This document shows, piece by piece, positions 34,586 through 44,271 of a stretch of 64,000 nucleotides of DNA. Source of the DNA: Hyphomicrobiales bacterium (GTDB lineage: Bacteria > Pseudomonadota > Alphaproteobacteria > Rhizobiales > Rhizobiaceae); the NCBI GenBank assembly GCA_900468625.1, contig UBUL01000010.1, forward strand, positions 28,728 through 92,727, written 5' to 3'. Made by a program: the position numbers and the translations under genes. The stretch's first letter is position 1. Every line of letters starts with the position of its first letter. The notes beneath the pieces are model-generated. The model saw nothing but the letters and a program-made list of their open reading frames with translations. It was not told the DNA's origin and searched no databases.

Positions 34586-36265
34586 ATGACAGAGCAAAGC
34601 CAAATTACACAGACGATCCGCATCGCAGTTGCGCAGCTCGATCCGACCGTCGGTGACGTCCCGGGCAACCTTTCCAAGGCGCGCGAGGCGCGGGCGGAAG
34701 CGGCGCGCGAGGGTGCGCAGATCGTGTTGCTGACGGAGCTGTTCATTTCCGGCTATCCACCGGAAGATCTGGTGCTGAAGCCGGCTTTCCTGCGCGCTTG
34801 CTGGAAAGCGGTGGAGAGCCTCGCAGCCGATACGGCCGATGGTGGCCCCGGTGTCGTCGTGGGTTTTCCGCGTCAGGATGATACCGGGCGGTACAATTCA
34901 GTGGCCGTATTGGATGGTGGCAAAGTCATCTTCATCAGAGACAAGGTCGATTTGCCGAACTACGGCGAGTTCGACGAGAAGCGCGTCTTCGACGAAGGGA
35001 CGATCTCTGGCCCCGTCAATTTCCGGGGTATCCGCATCGGCATACCGATTTGCGAGGAAATCTGGAACGATCTCGGCATCTGCGAGACGCTGGCCGAGAG
35101 CGGTGCGGAGATCCTGCTCGTTCCAAACGGTTCGCCTTATTACCGCGGCAAGGTCGATGTCCGTCATCAGGTCGTTTTGCGGCAGGTGATCGAGTCCGGC
35201 CTGCCGCTGATCTTCGCCGCGCAGGTTGGCGGTCAGGACGAGTTGGTTTTCGATGGCGCCAGCTTCGGTTTCAACGCCGACAAAACGCTGGCATTCCAGA
35301 TGAGCCAATTCGAAACCGCGCTGGCTGTGACGACCTGGAAGAAGAATGGCGATGGCTGGCATTGCGCCGAAGGCCCGATGGCGCATATTCCGGAAGGCGA
35401 GGAGGCCGACTATCGGGCCTGCCTGCTGGGTTTTCGCGATTATGTGAACAAGAATGGCTTCAAATCGGTCGTACTCGGCCTTTCCGGCGGTATAGACTCG
35501 GCGATCTGCGCCGCGATTGCCGTCGATGCGCTTGGCGAGGAGCGCGTTCGCACCGTCATGCTGCCCTATCGCTACACCTCACAGGATTCTTTGAAGGATG
35601 CGGCGGATTGCGCCAAGGCGCTCGGCTGCCGCTACGACATCGTGCCGATCGAAGATCCCGTCACCGGCTTCATGACGGCCCTGTCCGACCTTTTCGAAGG
35701 AACAGAAAGCGGCATCACCGAGGAAAATCTGCAGAGCCGCGCCCGCGGCACGATCCTGATGGCGATCTCCAACAAGTTCGGTTCCATGGTGGTGACGACG
35801 GGCAACAAGTCGGAAATGTCCGTTGGATACGCCACGCTTTACGGCGACATGAACGGCGGCTTCAACCCGATCAAGGATCTTTACAAGATGCAGGTCTATG
35901 CACTGTCGCGCTGGCGCAACCTGCATGTGCCGCCGGGTGCGCTTGGCCCATCGGGTGAGGTTATCCCCCACAACATCATCGACAAGGCGCCGTCCGCCGA
36001 GCTGCGGCCGAACCAGACGGACCAGGATTCGCTTCCTCCTTATCCGGTGCTTGACGATATCCTCGAATGCCTTGTGGAAAAGGAAATGTCGGTCGAGGAG
36101 ATCGTGGCGCGCGGCCATGACGTTGCGACCGTGCATCGCGTCGAGCATCTGCTCTATCTCGCAGAGTACAAGCGCCGCCAGTCGGCACCGGGCGTGAAGA
36201 TCACCAAGAAGAATTTCGGCCGCGATCGTCGCTATCCGATCACCAACCGCTTCCGTGATCGCTGA
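34586..36265 (+). CDS. nadE: Glutamine-dependent NAD+ synthetase
   Basis: A 559-residue two-domain enzyme that amidates nicotinic acid adenine dinucleotide to NAD. The N-terminal glutaminase is of nitrilase type with the triad Glu in LLTELFISGYPPEDL (near 50), Lys in RDKVDLPNYGEF (near 120) and Cys in GIPICEEIWND (near 156). The C-terminal synthetase has the P-loop LGLSGGIDSAICAAIAVDAL near 298 and GNKSEMSVGYATLYGDMNGG near 410. An ATG three codons upstream is possible; neither start has a strong ribosome site, and the chosen one matches the usual N-terminus. Confidence 0.93.
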   Translation: MTEQSQITQTIRIAVAQLDPTVGDVPGNLSKAREARAEAAREGAQIVLLTELFISGYPPEDLVLKPAFLRACWKAVESLAADTADGGPGVVVGFPRQDDTGRYNSVAVLDGGKVIFIRDKVDLPNYGEFDEKRVFDEGTISGPVNFRGIRIGIPICEEIWNDLGICETLAESGAEILLVPNGSPYYRGKVDVRHQVVLRQVIESGLPLIFAAQVGGQDELVFDGASFGFNADKTLAFQMSQFETALAVTTWKKNGDGWHCAEGPMAHIPEGEEADYRACLLGFRDYVNKNGFKSVVLGLSGGIDSAICAAIAVDALGEERVRTVMLPYRYTSQDSLKDAADCAKALGCRYDIVPIEDPVTGFMTALSDLFEGTESGITEENLQSRARGTILMAISNKFGSMVVTTGNKSEMSVGYATLYGDMNGGFNPIKDLYKMQVYALSRWRNLHVPPGALGPSGEVIPHNIIDKAPSAELRPNQTDQDSLPPYPVLDDILECLVEKEMSVEEIVARGHDVATVHRVEHLLYLAEYKRRQSAPGVKITKKNFGRDRRYPITNRFRDR

Positions 36266-36306
36266 TCGCGGCATCGGAGGTTAGAGAGGAAGCCTGGGAG
36301 GGAAGA

Positions 36307-37134
36307 ATGCGCAGCTCGGTCGAGATCCATAATATCCGCACGGGCGCCAACCGTGTCGTCTGGCAGACCGATCGGCTGATCGAAGCGCCGAACTACTCGC
36401 CCGACGGACGCTATCTGCTGGTGAATGGCGACGGCGTGCTTTATCGGTTGCCGCTGGATGGCCGCGGCGGGATCGTCCAGCTCGATACCGGCTTTGCGGA
36501 GCAATGCAATAACGATCACGGGATTTCGCCCGACGGATCGCTGATCGCGATTTCCGACAAGACGCAGCACGTTAAATCCTGCATCTATGTGCTCCCCGCC
36601 GAAGGCGGCACGCCGCGGCAGGTCACGACCAATCTGCCGTCATACTGGCATGGCTGGTCGCCCGACGGACAGCGATTCTCTTATTGCGGCATCCGCGACG
36701 ACGTCTTCGATATCTACACGATCTCGATCGATGGCGGCGAAGAGACACGGCTGACGCATGGCGAAGGCCGCAATGACGGACCTGATTATTCGGCCGATGG
36801 GCAATGGATCTATTTCAATTCGAGCCGCACCGGCTTGATGCAGATCTGGCGAATCCATCCGGACGGCACCGGCCTGCAGCAGGTGACGCACGACAATTAC
36901 GGCAACTGGTTCGCGCATCCCTCGCCGAAGAACGACAAGGTCGTGCTGATCTCCTACGATCCCGACGTCTTCGATCATCCGCGTGATCTGAACGTGCGGA
37001 TGAGGCTGATGGACATGGATGGCGGCAATCTCACGACTCTGTTCGAGCTCTTCGGTGGGCAGGGAAGCATCAATGTGCCGAACTGGTCACCGGATGGTGA
37101 TGAATTCGCCTATGTGCGCTACGAACCGGCGTGA
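36307..37134 (+). CDS. TolB-like PD40 beta-propeller protein
   Basis: A 275-residue protein built from repeated PD40/WD40-like blades, each with a YSPDG-type corner: NYSPDGRYLLVN, GISPDGSLIAIS, GWSPDGQRFSYC, DYSADGQWIYFN and NWSPDGDEFAYV. This is the propeller of TolB and of oligopeptidase families, but there is no signal peptide and no peptidase domain. It is therefore probably cytoplasmic. Substrate or partner unknown; similar proteins are annotated as biopolymer-transport TolB-like. GGGAGGGAAG precedes the ATG. It follows nadE by 41 bases on the same strand. Confidence 0.82.
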   Translation: MRSSVEIHNIRTGANRVVWQTDRLIEAPNYSPDGRYLLVNGDGVLYRLPLDGRGGIVQLDTGFAEQCNNDHGISPDGSLIAISDKTQHVKSCIYVLPAEGGTPRQVTTNLPSYWHGWSPDGQRFSYCGIRDDVFDIYTISIDGGEETRLTHGEGRNDGPDYSADGQWIYFNSSRTGLMQIWRIHPDGTGLQQVTHDNYGNWFAHPSPKNDKVVLISYDPDVFDHPRDLNVRMRLMDMDGGNLTTLFELFGGQGSINVPNWSPDGDEFAYVRYEPA

Positions 37135-37317
37135 GTTCCGGGCAGACCGCAACCGTCGCTATAGATCTGGATACGTTCGCAGGGCGCATCCTGCTGCGGT
37201 CTTGCCGCACAGGAAGCAGGCAATGGGCCACCATCTCCCCGCTGCGCCAGGCGGATGCGGCCTGAAAGCAGTAGGACAGGGCAGTCGGTCAAGCCGGGAT
37301 GAGAAGCGCCTGGCTGC

Positions 37318-38070
37318 TTATTGCGTCGGCTGCGGTCCGGCCTCTTTCGGGTGCCTGAGGTCGATGCCGTCGTGGTCCGTGGCGAGGAACTGCGGACCCA
37401 CCTGACGGACCTTATGGGCGGAGGGATCGTAGGGGCGATCCGGCGGAAATTGTTGAGGTGCTGCCTGTGTTACCTTCGGAGCCGTCGCCGGGGGCGCCTG
37501 CTTTTGTTCCAGGCTGGAATTCTTCTGGAGCCTTGGTGTTTCGATGACGGTAACCGAGCTTTCAGGCTGCGCCAGGGATTGCTGCTCCGGCGCATAGGAA
37601 TCCGGTTGCGTGCGGGTATCGACAACGGTGTCCGGCGTTGCCGAAGCCGGCAGGCTGCAGCCGTTCCGCTGCATGGTATCCAGCAGATGCCGGCGCTGCA
37701 TGGCAACGGCATCGACGCGTCCGACGCTTTCCTCACGCCGATCCATCAGCACCGTGAGATCATGCCGCATCGCATCGAGCGATTGCCGCATGTCGTCGCA
37801 GGCGCCCTGATTGTTCTCTCCAAAGGGGCTCATGCTGCCGTCTTCGACGCAGCCCTGGTTGCGCAGGTCGCTCATCGTACGGCGCATCATCAGGTTCTGC
37901 TGGACGATGGCGCGCGAGAGCTGACGCGTTTCCTGGCTCGCGCCGATCACGTCGTTGATATCGACGTAGCGGCCGCGCAATTCATCGCAGAGGTCGGCCT
38001 GTGCGAAGGTCGGTGTTGCCGTCAGCAGAGACAGCAAGGCAAGGGAAGCGTGTTTTGTGCCGCGATTCAC
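37318..38070 (-). CDS. Hypothetical exported protein with Pro/Gln-rich tail
   Basis: A 250-residue protein with a clear signal peptide (about 1-23, ending TFAQA). Residues about 27-140 are helical and contain five cysteines (DLCDELRGRY, NQGCVEDG, GACDDMRQ, NGCSLPAS region), suggesting disulfides in the periplasm. Residues about 145-230 are Pro/Gln/Ser-rich and probably disordered. I do not recognise a named family; the helical Cys-framed segment loosely recalls DUF2865 proteins but lacks their CDGYYFPIS motif. It lies between the TolB-like gene and the malic enzyme gene, in the same orientation as the latter. Confidence 0.72.
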   Translation of the reverse strand: MNRGTKHASLALLSLLTATPTFAQADLCDELRGRYVDINDVIGASQETRQLSRAIVQQNLMMRRTMSDLRNQGCVEDGSMSPFGENNQGACDDMRQSLDAMRHDLTVLMDRREESVGRVDAVAMQRRHLLDTMQRNGCSLPASATPDTVVDTRTQPDSYAPEQQSLAQPESSVTVIETPRLQKNSSLEQKQAPPATAPKVTQAAPQQFPPDRPYDPSAHKVRQVGPQFLATDHDGIDLRHPKEAGPQPTQ

Positions 38071-38178
38071 GGTTCTGCTCTCGAAAGCGTTCGATCTTGC
38101 CGAAAGTCTATATCCTCGAGCTTAACAACGTATCCATCAAAACGCATGGATTTCGAGAGGATTTTCATGAAATTGCAG

Positions 38179-38206
38179 TTCGCAGCCGCCGCGAGGCGGC
38201 TGCGAA
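38179..38206 (-). terminator. Strong hairpin after malic enzyme gene
   Basis: TTCGCAGCCGCC and GGCGGCTGCGAA form a perfect 12-base stem around four bases, 9 bases after the malic enzyme stop. The following U-run is poor, but position and stability suggest a transcript end. Confidence 0.65.
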
Positions 38207-38214
38207 TGCTCAAA

Positions 38215-40527
38215 TCAGGCGATCTGCGATGCCTCGACGACGGCCAGAGCCGCCATGTTGACCACACCGCGGGAGGTGACCGAAGGGGAGAGGATGTGGG
38301 CAGGGAGCGCCGTGCCGAGCAGGATCGGGCCGACATGCAGGCCGTCGGTCATGGTCTTGACCACGCCGAGCGTGATGTTGGCGGCGTCGAGGTTCGGGAA
38401 GACGAGCAGGTTCGCTTCGCCCGACAGCGCGCTGTCGGGCATGACATGGCGACGCAGGCTTTCGGAAATGGCGCTGTCGCCATGCATTTCACCATCGACT
38501 TCCAGTTCCGGCGCGGCTTCGCGCACGAGCGCCAGAGCGTTGCGCATCTTGGTTGCGCTTTCGGACTCACGGGAGCCGAAGTTGGAATGCGAAACCAGGG
38601 CCGCTCGCGGCTCGATGCCGAAGCGTTTGATTTCCTCCGCCGCCAGGACCGTCGATTCGGCGATTTCCTCGGCGGTCGGATTGAACGTCACGTAGGTATC
38701 GGTGTAGAAGGTCGCGCCGCGCTGCGAGATGAGCAGGCTAAGCGCGGAGAAATCGCGGACGTCCGGCCGCTTGCCGATGACCTGCCGAACGACGCGCAGA
38801 TGGCGCTCGTAGCGGCCTTCGAGCCCGCAGATCAGCGCATCGGCTTCACCGCGCTTGAGCGCGAGCGCGCCGATCACGGTCGCGTTGGTACGAACGATGG
38901 TGCGGGCGGCTTCGGGGATCACGCCGGCGCGACCGACCAGCGAGAAATAAAGCTCGACATATTCGCGGAAGCGCGGATCGTCTTCCGGATTGATGACGGC
39001 GAAATCCGTGTTCGGACGGATCTTCAGGCCATAGCGCTTCAGACGCGTTTCAATGACGGACGGGCGGCCGATCAGGATCGGGACAGCCGTGCCTTCCTCG
39101 AGCAGAACCTGGGCGGCGCGCAGCACGCGTTCGTCCTCGCCCTCCGAGAAGACGACGCGCTTGCGCTCCGCGACCTTTGCCGCCGCGAAGATCGGCTTCA
39201 TGATGAAGCCGGAGCGGAAGACGAAGCGGTTGAGCTCGTCCATATAGGCGTCGAAGTCCTTGATCGGACGCAGAGCGACGCCGCTGTCGGCGGCAGCCTT
39301 TGCGACGGCCGGCGCGATGCGCAGGATGAGGCGCGGATCGAAGGGCGAGGGGATCAGGTAGTTTGGCCCGAAGACCGGGGTTTCGCCCGTATAGGCGCGG
39401 GCGGCCACGTCTGATGGCTCTTCGCGGGCGAGCGCGGCGATGGCGCGCACTGCCGCCATCTTCATTTCTTCATTGATGGTCTTGGCGCCGCAATCAAGCG
39501 CGCCGCGGAAGATATAGGGGAAGCAGAGAACGTTGTTGACCTGGTTCGGAAAATCCGAGCGGCCGGTGCAGATCATCGCATCGGGGCGGGCCGCACGGGC
39601 GAGGTCCGGCATGATTTCCGGCGTCGGGTTGGCGAGCGCCATGATCAGCGGCTTTGCCGCCATCTGTTCCAAAAGCTCCGGCTTCAGCACGCCGGCCGCG
39701 GAAAGGCCGAGGAAGACATCGGCCCCCGGAATGGATTCGGCAAGCTCGCGCTTGTCGCTGTCCTGGGCGTAGACGGACTTCCATTCGTCCATCAGAACGT
39801 TGCGATCCTTGTAGACCAGGCCCTCGATGTCGTGGACCCAGATGTTCTCGCGTCTGGCGCCGAGGATGACGAGCAGGTTGAGGCAGGCGAGCGCTGCCGC
39901 ACCGGCGCCCGAGGCGACGATCTTCACGTCCTCGATCTTCTTGCCGGCCAGCTCCAGTCCGTTGAGGATGGCAGCGGCGACGATGATGGCCGTTCCGTGC
40001 TGGTCGTCATGGAAGACCGGAATTTCCATCTTCTCGCGCAGGCGGCGCTCGACGTCGAAGCATTCCGGCGCCTTGATATCTTCGAGATTGATGCCGCCGA
40101 AGGTCGGCTCCAGCGCTGAGACGGTGTTGACCATCTCATCGACGGTCGGAGCTGCGATTTCGATGTCGAAGACGTCTATGCCGGCGAATTTCTTGAAGAG
40201 AACGGCCTTGCCTTCCATGACGGGTTTGGAGGCGAGCGGGCCGATATTGCCGAGACCGAGGACCGCGGAACCGTTGGAGATTACGGCAACGAGATTGGCG
40301 CGGGACGTATAATCGGCAGCCGTTTCCGGATTGTCGCGGATGGCGAGGCAGGGTGCCGCGACGCCGGGGGAATAGGCGAGCGCCAGATCGCGCTGGTTGC
40401 CGAGCGGCTTTGTCGCCTGAATTTCCAGCTTGCCGGGGCGGGGATAGCGATGGAAATAGAGCGCCTGATCATCGAGATTTCCGCTTGCCATGTTCTTGGC
40501 TGTTTTCGAAGTGTCGTTCGTATCCAA
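38215..40527 (-). CDS. Malic enzyme with C-terminal phosphotransacetylase-like domain
   Basis: A 770-residue cytoplasmic enzyme converting malate to pyruvate and CO2. The malic domain (about 1-430) has LALAYSPGVAAPCLAI, the metal region EIPVFHDDQHGTAIIVAAAI and the nucleotide fold VASGAGAAALACLNLL. The C-terminal part (about 440-770) resembles phosphotransacetylase (VVFSEGEDERVLRAAQ, TSRGVVNMAALAVVEASQIA) and in studied rhizobial enzymes is regulatory, without acetyl transfer. Rhizobia have an NAD-dependent Dme and an NADP-dependent Tme of this architecture; the 770-residue length equals Sinorhizobium Dme, but cofactor use cannot be decided by eye. With fumarases nearby it belongs to C4-acid metabolism. 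Confidence 0.92.
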   Translation of the reverse strand: MDTNDTSKTAKNMASGNLDDQALYFHRYPRPGKLEIQATKPLGNQRDLALAYSPGVAAPCLAIRDNPETAADYTSRANLVAVISNGSAVLGLGNIGPLASKPVMEGKAVLFKKFAGIDVFDIEIAAPTVDEMVNTVSALEPTFGGINLEDIKAPECFDVERRLREKMEIPVFHDDQHGTAIIVAAAILNGLELAGKKIEDVKIVASGAGAAALACLNLLVILGARRENIWVHDIEGLVYKDRNVLMDEWKSVYAQDSDKRELAESIPGADVFLGLSAAGVLKPELLEQMAAKPLIMALANPTPEIMPDLARAARPDAMICTGRSDFPNQVNNVLCFPYIFRGALDCGAKTINEEMKMAAVRAIAALAREEPSDVAARAYTGETPVFGPNYLIPSPFDPRLILRIAPAVAKAAADSGVALRPIKDFDAYMDELNRFVFRSGFIMKPIFAAAKVAERKRVVFSEGEDERVLRAAQVLLEEGTAVPILIGRPSVIETRLKRYGLKIRPNTDFAVINPEDDPRFREYVELYFSLVGRAGVIPEAARTIVRTNATVIGALALKRGEADALICGLEGRYERHLRVVRQVIGKRPDVRDFSALSLLISQRGATFYTDTYVTFNPTAEEIAESTVLAAEEIKRFGIEPRAALVSHSNFGSRESESATKMRNALALVREAAPELEVDGEMHGDSAISESLRRHVMPDSALSGEANLLVFPNLDAANITLGVVKTMTDGLHVGPILLGTALPAHILSPSVTSRGVVNMAALAVVEASQIA

Positions 40528-40610
40528 CTCGCGTCTCCATTCCTGCCTGCGCTAGAGTCCCCTCCATACATCAATCGCTTCGCGTTCACAGTATGCAATT
40601 GATGCCGCAG

Positions 40611-40635
40611 CGCGTTTTTGTCGTGGCAAAACGCG
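40611..40635. other. Hairpin in malic enzyme / phosphoesterase divergent region
   Basis: CGCGTTTT and AAAACGCG are perfect 8-base arms around nine bases, extended by a CAGC/GCTG pairing. It lies between divergent promoters and could be an operator or leader structure. Confidence 0.35.
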
Positions 40636-40753
40636 GCTGAACCTGGCCGCCGGGCTGCCAAACACAGGGTTTGTCATCTTCCTGAAACACGAGTCTGGTT
40701 TTGGAATAGCCAAGGTAGGATAGGGCACGGACATAAAGTTCGTGAATGAAAAC

Positions 40754-41560
40754 ATGGACCCCCGGCAGTTCCGAACGCTATTCATTTCTGACGTGCACCT
40801 CGGCTCGAAGGCCGCCAAGGCGGACTACCTGCTCGATTTTCTGCGCTACCACGAGGCCGAGACGATCTTCCTGGTCGGCGATATCGTCGACGGCTGGCGA
40901 TTGAAGAGAAACTGGTACTGGCCCCAGGATTGCAACGATGTCGTACAAAAGCTCCTGCGCAAGGCGCGCAAGGGTACGCGCATTGTCTATATCCCCGGCA
41001 ATCACGACGAGTTCCTGCGCGATTTCCCCGGCATGCATTTCGGCGGTATCGAGGTGGCGCAGCGCGCCATGCACGAAACGGCCGACGGGAAGAAATATCT
41101 CGTGCTCCATGGCGACGAATTCGACGTCGTGGTCCGCAATGCCCGCCTGCTCGCCTATCTTGGCGATTGGGCATACGACATGGCCATCCTGATCAACATC
41201 GGCCTTGCAGCGGTGCGCCGCCGCCTGAACATGCCCTACTGGTCCTTCTCGGCCTGGGCGAAGCTGCAGGTGAAGCATGCCGTCAATTTCATCGGCGAGT
41301 TCCAGCGTGTCGTCGCCGAGGAGGCCAAGCGCAACGATGCCGATGGCGTGATTTGCGGCCATATCCATCATGCCGTTATCGACGATCTCGATGGGGTCCG
41401 CTATATCAACACCGGCGATTGGGTGGAAAGCTGCACGGCGATTGCCGAGCACTACGACGGCACGTTCGAGCTGATCACCTGGCAGAACATTCTCGAGACG
41501 CAGCCGGTCGGTTCTCCCGTCGGGGAATTGCCGCAGGCGTTAGGCGCACAGGCGGCGTAA
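40754..41560 (+). CDS. UDP-2,3-diacylglucosamine diphosphatase-like metallophosphoesterase
   Basis: A 268-residue calcineurin-like phosphoesterase. Metal-binding blocks are FISDVHLGSKAA near residue 11, GDIVDGWRLKRNWYW near 44, PGNHDEFLRDFPG near 86, HGDEFD near 120 and GHIHHAVIDD near 202. It resembles LpxH, but many alphaproteobacteria use LpxI for lipid A synthesis, so the substrate may be another phospholipid or nucleotide sugar. A GTG four codons upstream (40742) is an alternative start; neither has a strong ribosome site. Divergent from the malic enzyme gene. Confidence 0.82.
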   Translation: MDPRQFRTLFISDVHLGSKAAKADYLLDFLRYHEAETIFLVGDIVDGWRLKRNWYWPQDCNDVVQKLLRKARKGTRIVYIPGNHDEFLRDFPGMHFGGIEVAQRAMHETADGKKYLVLHGDEFDVVVRNARLLAYLGDWAYDMAILINIGLAAVRRRLNMPYWSFSAWAKLQVKHAVNFIGEFQRVVAEEAKRNDADGVICGHIHHAVIDDLDGVRYINTGDWVESCTAIAEHYDGTFELITWQNILETQPVGSPVGELPQALGAQAA

Positions 41561-41575
41561 TCCTCGCGCCTCCTC

Positions 41576-41596
41576 ACAGGCTCAATAATAGCCTGT
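41576..41596 (+). terminator. Weak terminator-like hairpin
   Basis: ACAGGCT-CAATAAT-AGCCTGT followed by an AT-rich tract (CATAATTATT), 16 bases after the phosphoesterase stop. Confidence 0.45.
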
Positions 41597-41727
41597 CATA
41601 ATTATTGATCGCAGCGAAAGGGCCGTAGCTTCGGATTTTTCCGAAACGTGATGGTTTTGGCCATTTCTCGCCATAGTCGTATTCCCGATAGCGTGATAGG
41701 GACAAACGAGTTCCCTTCAGGTCTGTC

Positions 41728-42945
41728 ATGATTCCCGCGATCAAGTCCTTCCAGGGCGAGGGTGCGCCTCCTTATTTCCGTCTGCGTGCCGCCTTGTCCT
41801 ATTGCGCTCCGTTGTTCGTCAACGGCATTGCCCTGCCGTTCTTTCCTGTCTGGCTGGCGGGGTTGAATTTCAACGATCACGAGATCGGCCTCGTGATCGC
41901 CATTCCCATGGTCGTGCGCGTCCTCGTGACGCCGGTTATCGCCGTGCTGGCGGATCATATGACGGAGCGCGCCGATGTGCTGCTGTGGTCGGGCGCCTTG
42001 TCGCTCCTGACCGCGATCTCGCTCTACTGGACCAGCGACTTCTGGCCGGTGCTCGCCGTCTACGGTATTCAGGGCGCGACCTATGCACCCTATGTCCCGG
42101 TGGTGGAATCGATCGCCATGTCGGGCGTGCGCCGCTGGGGTTTCGACTACGGCTCCATGCGGGTGTGGGGATCGATCACTTTCATACTCTCCACACTCTT
42201 AGGCGGCCAATTGATCGGCATGCGCGGCGGTGCCGCCGTACTGCCTGTCATGGTTGCGGGTTTCATTCTCACGACGCTGATGGGTCTGTTCGCACCGCGC
42301 ATAGGACCGACGCGCCGACGCAACCAGCCGATCAGCCTGCAATCACCGACCGGAAATTTGCGCTCCCCGCAGTTGCTCATCACCATGATCGGGGTGTCGA
42401 TACAGCAATCGAGCCATGCGATGCTCTACACATTCGCGTCGATCTATTGGCGCAAGCTGGGCTTTTCCGGCACGGAGATTGCCATCCTGTGGAGCATCGG
42501 CGTTACCGCCGAAGTCATAGTCTTCTTTCTGTCGAAGAAGCTCAGCCGACGGTTCAGCGCGTGGACGCTGATCTTTTTCGGTTCGAGCATGTGCATCCTG
42601 CGCTGGGTCCTTTTTCCGATCAACTTCGGTTTCATCGGCTATTTCGTGCTGCAGTGTTTCCACTCCTGCACCTATGCCTGTGTCCATACCGGCGTTCAGC
42701 GCCGTATCGTCGCCTCGGTGCATGAAGCACAGGAATCATCGGCCCAGGGCGCCTATTATTTCTATAACGGCATGTTTCTCGGCTTGATGACGCTGGTATC
42801 CGGCTATCTCTATGCCTGGCTGGACCTGTCGAGCTATTACGTCATGGCGGGAATTGCGGCTTTCGGCCTCGGCCTGGTCATTTTTGCCTGTGGGCTGCAA
42901 GCCAGAAATCCGGCCGTCGGCGGAGGGGCTCATGGCGCGTCCTGA
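41728..42945 (+). CDS. MFS transporter (MFS_1-like/HcaT type)
   Basis: A 405-residue inner-membrane protein with about twelve hydrophobic helices. The start YFRLRAALSYCAPLFVNGIA followed by LPFFPVWLAG is typical of the phenylpropionate-permease-like MFS group. The conserved loop after helix 2 reads VTPVIAVLADHMTERADVLL, and WGFDYGSMRVWGSITFIL is another family mark. The second half begins after the basic loop RIGPTRRRNQP. Substrate unknown; sugar and aromatic-acid proton symporters share this fold. A single gene; its neighbours do not suggest a substrate. Confidence 0.83.
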   Translation: MIPAIKSFQGEGAPPYFRLRAALSYCAPLFVNGIALPFFPVWLAGLNFNDHEIGLVIAIPMVVRVLVTPVIAVLADHMTERADVLLWSGALSLLTAISLYWTSDFWPVLAVYGIQGATYAPYVPVVESIAMSGVRRWGFDYGSMRVWGSITFILSTLLGGQLIGMRGGAAVLPVMVAGFILTTLMGLFAPRIGPTRRRNQPISLQSPTGNLRSPQLLITMIGVSIQQSSHAMLYTFASIYWRKLGFSGTEIAILWSIGVTAEVIVFFLSKKLSRRFSAWTLIFFGSSMCILRWVLFPINFGFIGYFVLQCFHSCTYACVHTGVQRRIVASVHEAQESSAQGAYYFYNGMFLGLMTLVSGYLYAWLDLSSYYVMAGIAAFGLGLVIFACGLQARNPAVGGGAHGAS

Positions 42946-43098
42946 CGCGGTGCAACAAATTCATTTGGATATCAAAAAGCCGTGACATATCTTTGCCGCG
43001 GCGTGAGATGGAAATTTCCCGTGCTGCCGGTGTATTAAGCACTAGCTTTCCCGACTCCGTGAGTCGGTGTTTGCAGCAGTGCCAGATCTGAAAGACGC

Positions 43099-44259
43099 AT
43101 GAGTTTGAAAGCAGCCGTAGAAAAGCCCGATGCACCGAAGATCGATGATGCGCCTGAAGGCGCAGGGCATCGCTATCGGCTTGAGGGCAGTTGGCGCAGC
43201 GCCAATGTGCACGGCGTATTGCGTCGGATCGACCAGCTTTCGAAGCGCAGTTCCGGCGGCAAGGTGGTGATCGATCTTTCCGATCTCTCCGATGTGGATA
43301 CCGCCGGCGCATTGTTGATCCGACGGCTCAAGGAAAGCCAGGAGGTGCATGGCGCCACCGTCGTGATCGAAGGCTCCAACCCGCATGTCGACGAATTGCT
43401 GACCGCTTTCGACGTGCATCCCGACGGAGAGGCCGCGGCGCCAAGGCAGAAAATATCCCTGGCGGAGCGGCTGCTGGCGCCGATCGGCGAAAGCGTCTAC
43501 GATATCTGGGGCAATCTGGTTGCCGCCATGTATATTCTGGGCTCCGCCGTGCGTGGCGCACAGCTCAAGTTCGGGCGCGGCAGCGGCGTTTCGCCGGCGT
43601 CGATCGTTAACCAGATCGACCATATGGCGGTGCGCGCCGTTCCGATCATCCTGCTCATGTCGTCGCTGATCGGCGCGATCATCGCCCAGCAGGGCGCTTT
43701 CCAGCTGCGCTATTTCGGTGCCGAGGTCTTCGTCGTCGATCTCGTCGGTATCCTGCAATTGCGCGAAATCGGCGTACTTCTGACCGCGATCATGATCGCC
43801 GGCCGTTCCGGCAGCGCGATCACCGCCGAAATCGGCTCGATGAAGATGCGCGAGGAGGTGGACGCGCTAAAGGTCATGGGCCTGAACCCTATCGGCGTGC
43901 TGATTTTCCCGCGGCTGGTGGCGCTGACGGTTGCCTTGCCTTTGCTGACCGTAATCGCCAACTTTGCGTCGCTTTTTGGCGCTGCGATGGTTGCCTGGGG
44001 TTATTCCGGCATCACCATCGCAACCTTCATCTCCCGGCTGCACGAGGCGATCAGTCTTTCGACGGTCATTTCCGGCATGATCAAGGCCCCGTTCATGGCG
44101 CTGGTCATTGGCATCGTTGCGGCGGTCGAGGGATTGAAGGTTGGAGGCAGCGCGGAGTCGCTCGGTCATCATGTGACCTCATCGGTCGTGAAATCCATCT
44201 TTGTCGTTATCCTGATGGACGGGCTGTTTGCCATGTTCTATGCAGCAATCGACTTCTGA
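43099..44259 (+). CDS. mlaE: MlaE-type lipid ABC permease with N-terminal STAS domain
   Basis: A 386-residue inner-membrane permease for lipid movement between membranes. The N-terminal part (about 25-110) is a STAS domain (VVIDLSDLSDVDTAGALLIR), equivalent to the separate MlaB protein of E. coli fused here. The MlaE domain (about 130-386) contains LQLREIGVLLTAIMIAGRSG, the family signature AEIGSMKMREEVDALKVMGL, and about five helices. First gene of a four-gene operon with an ATPase, an MCE protein and a lipoprotein; the ATPase starts 12 bases after it. No MlaC-like periplasmic carrier is present here. Confidence 0.9.
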   Translation: MSLKAAVEKPDAPKIDDAPEGAGHRYRLEGSWRSANVHGVLRRIDQLSKRSSGGKVVIDLSDLSDVDTAGALLIRRLKESQEVHGATVVIEGSNPHVDELLTAFDVHPDGEAAAPRQKISLAERLLAPIGESVYDIWGNLVAAMYILGSAVRGAQLKFGRGSGVSPASIVNQIDHMAVRAVPIILLMSSLIGAIIAQQGAFQLRYFGAEVFVVDLVGILQLREIGVLLTAIMIAGRSGSAITAEIGSMKMREEVDALKVMGLNPIGVLIFPRLVALTVALPLLTVIANFASLFGAAMVAWGYSGITIATFISRLHEAISLSTVISGMIKAPFMALVIGIVAAVEGLKVGGSAESLGHHVTSSVVKSIFVVILMDGLFAMFYAAIDF

Positions 44260-44271
44260 GGGACGGTAACG

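Noticed and set aside
37321..39414. 697-residue plus-strand ORF
   Set aside because: It is antisense to the exported hypothetical and the malic enzyme, both with strong family or signal features.
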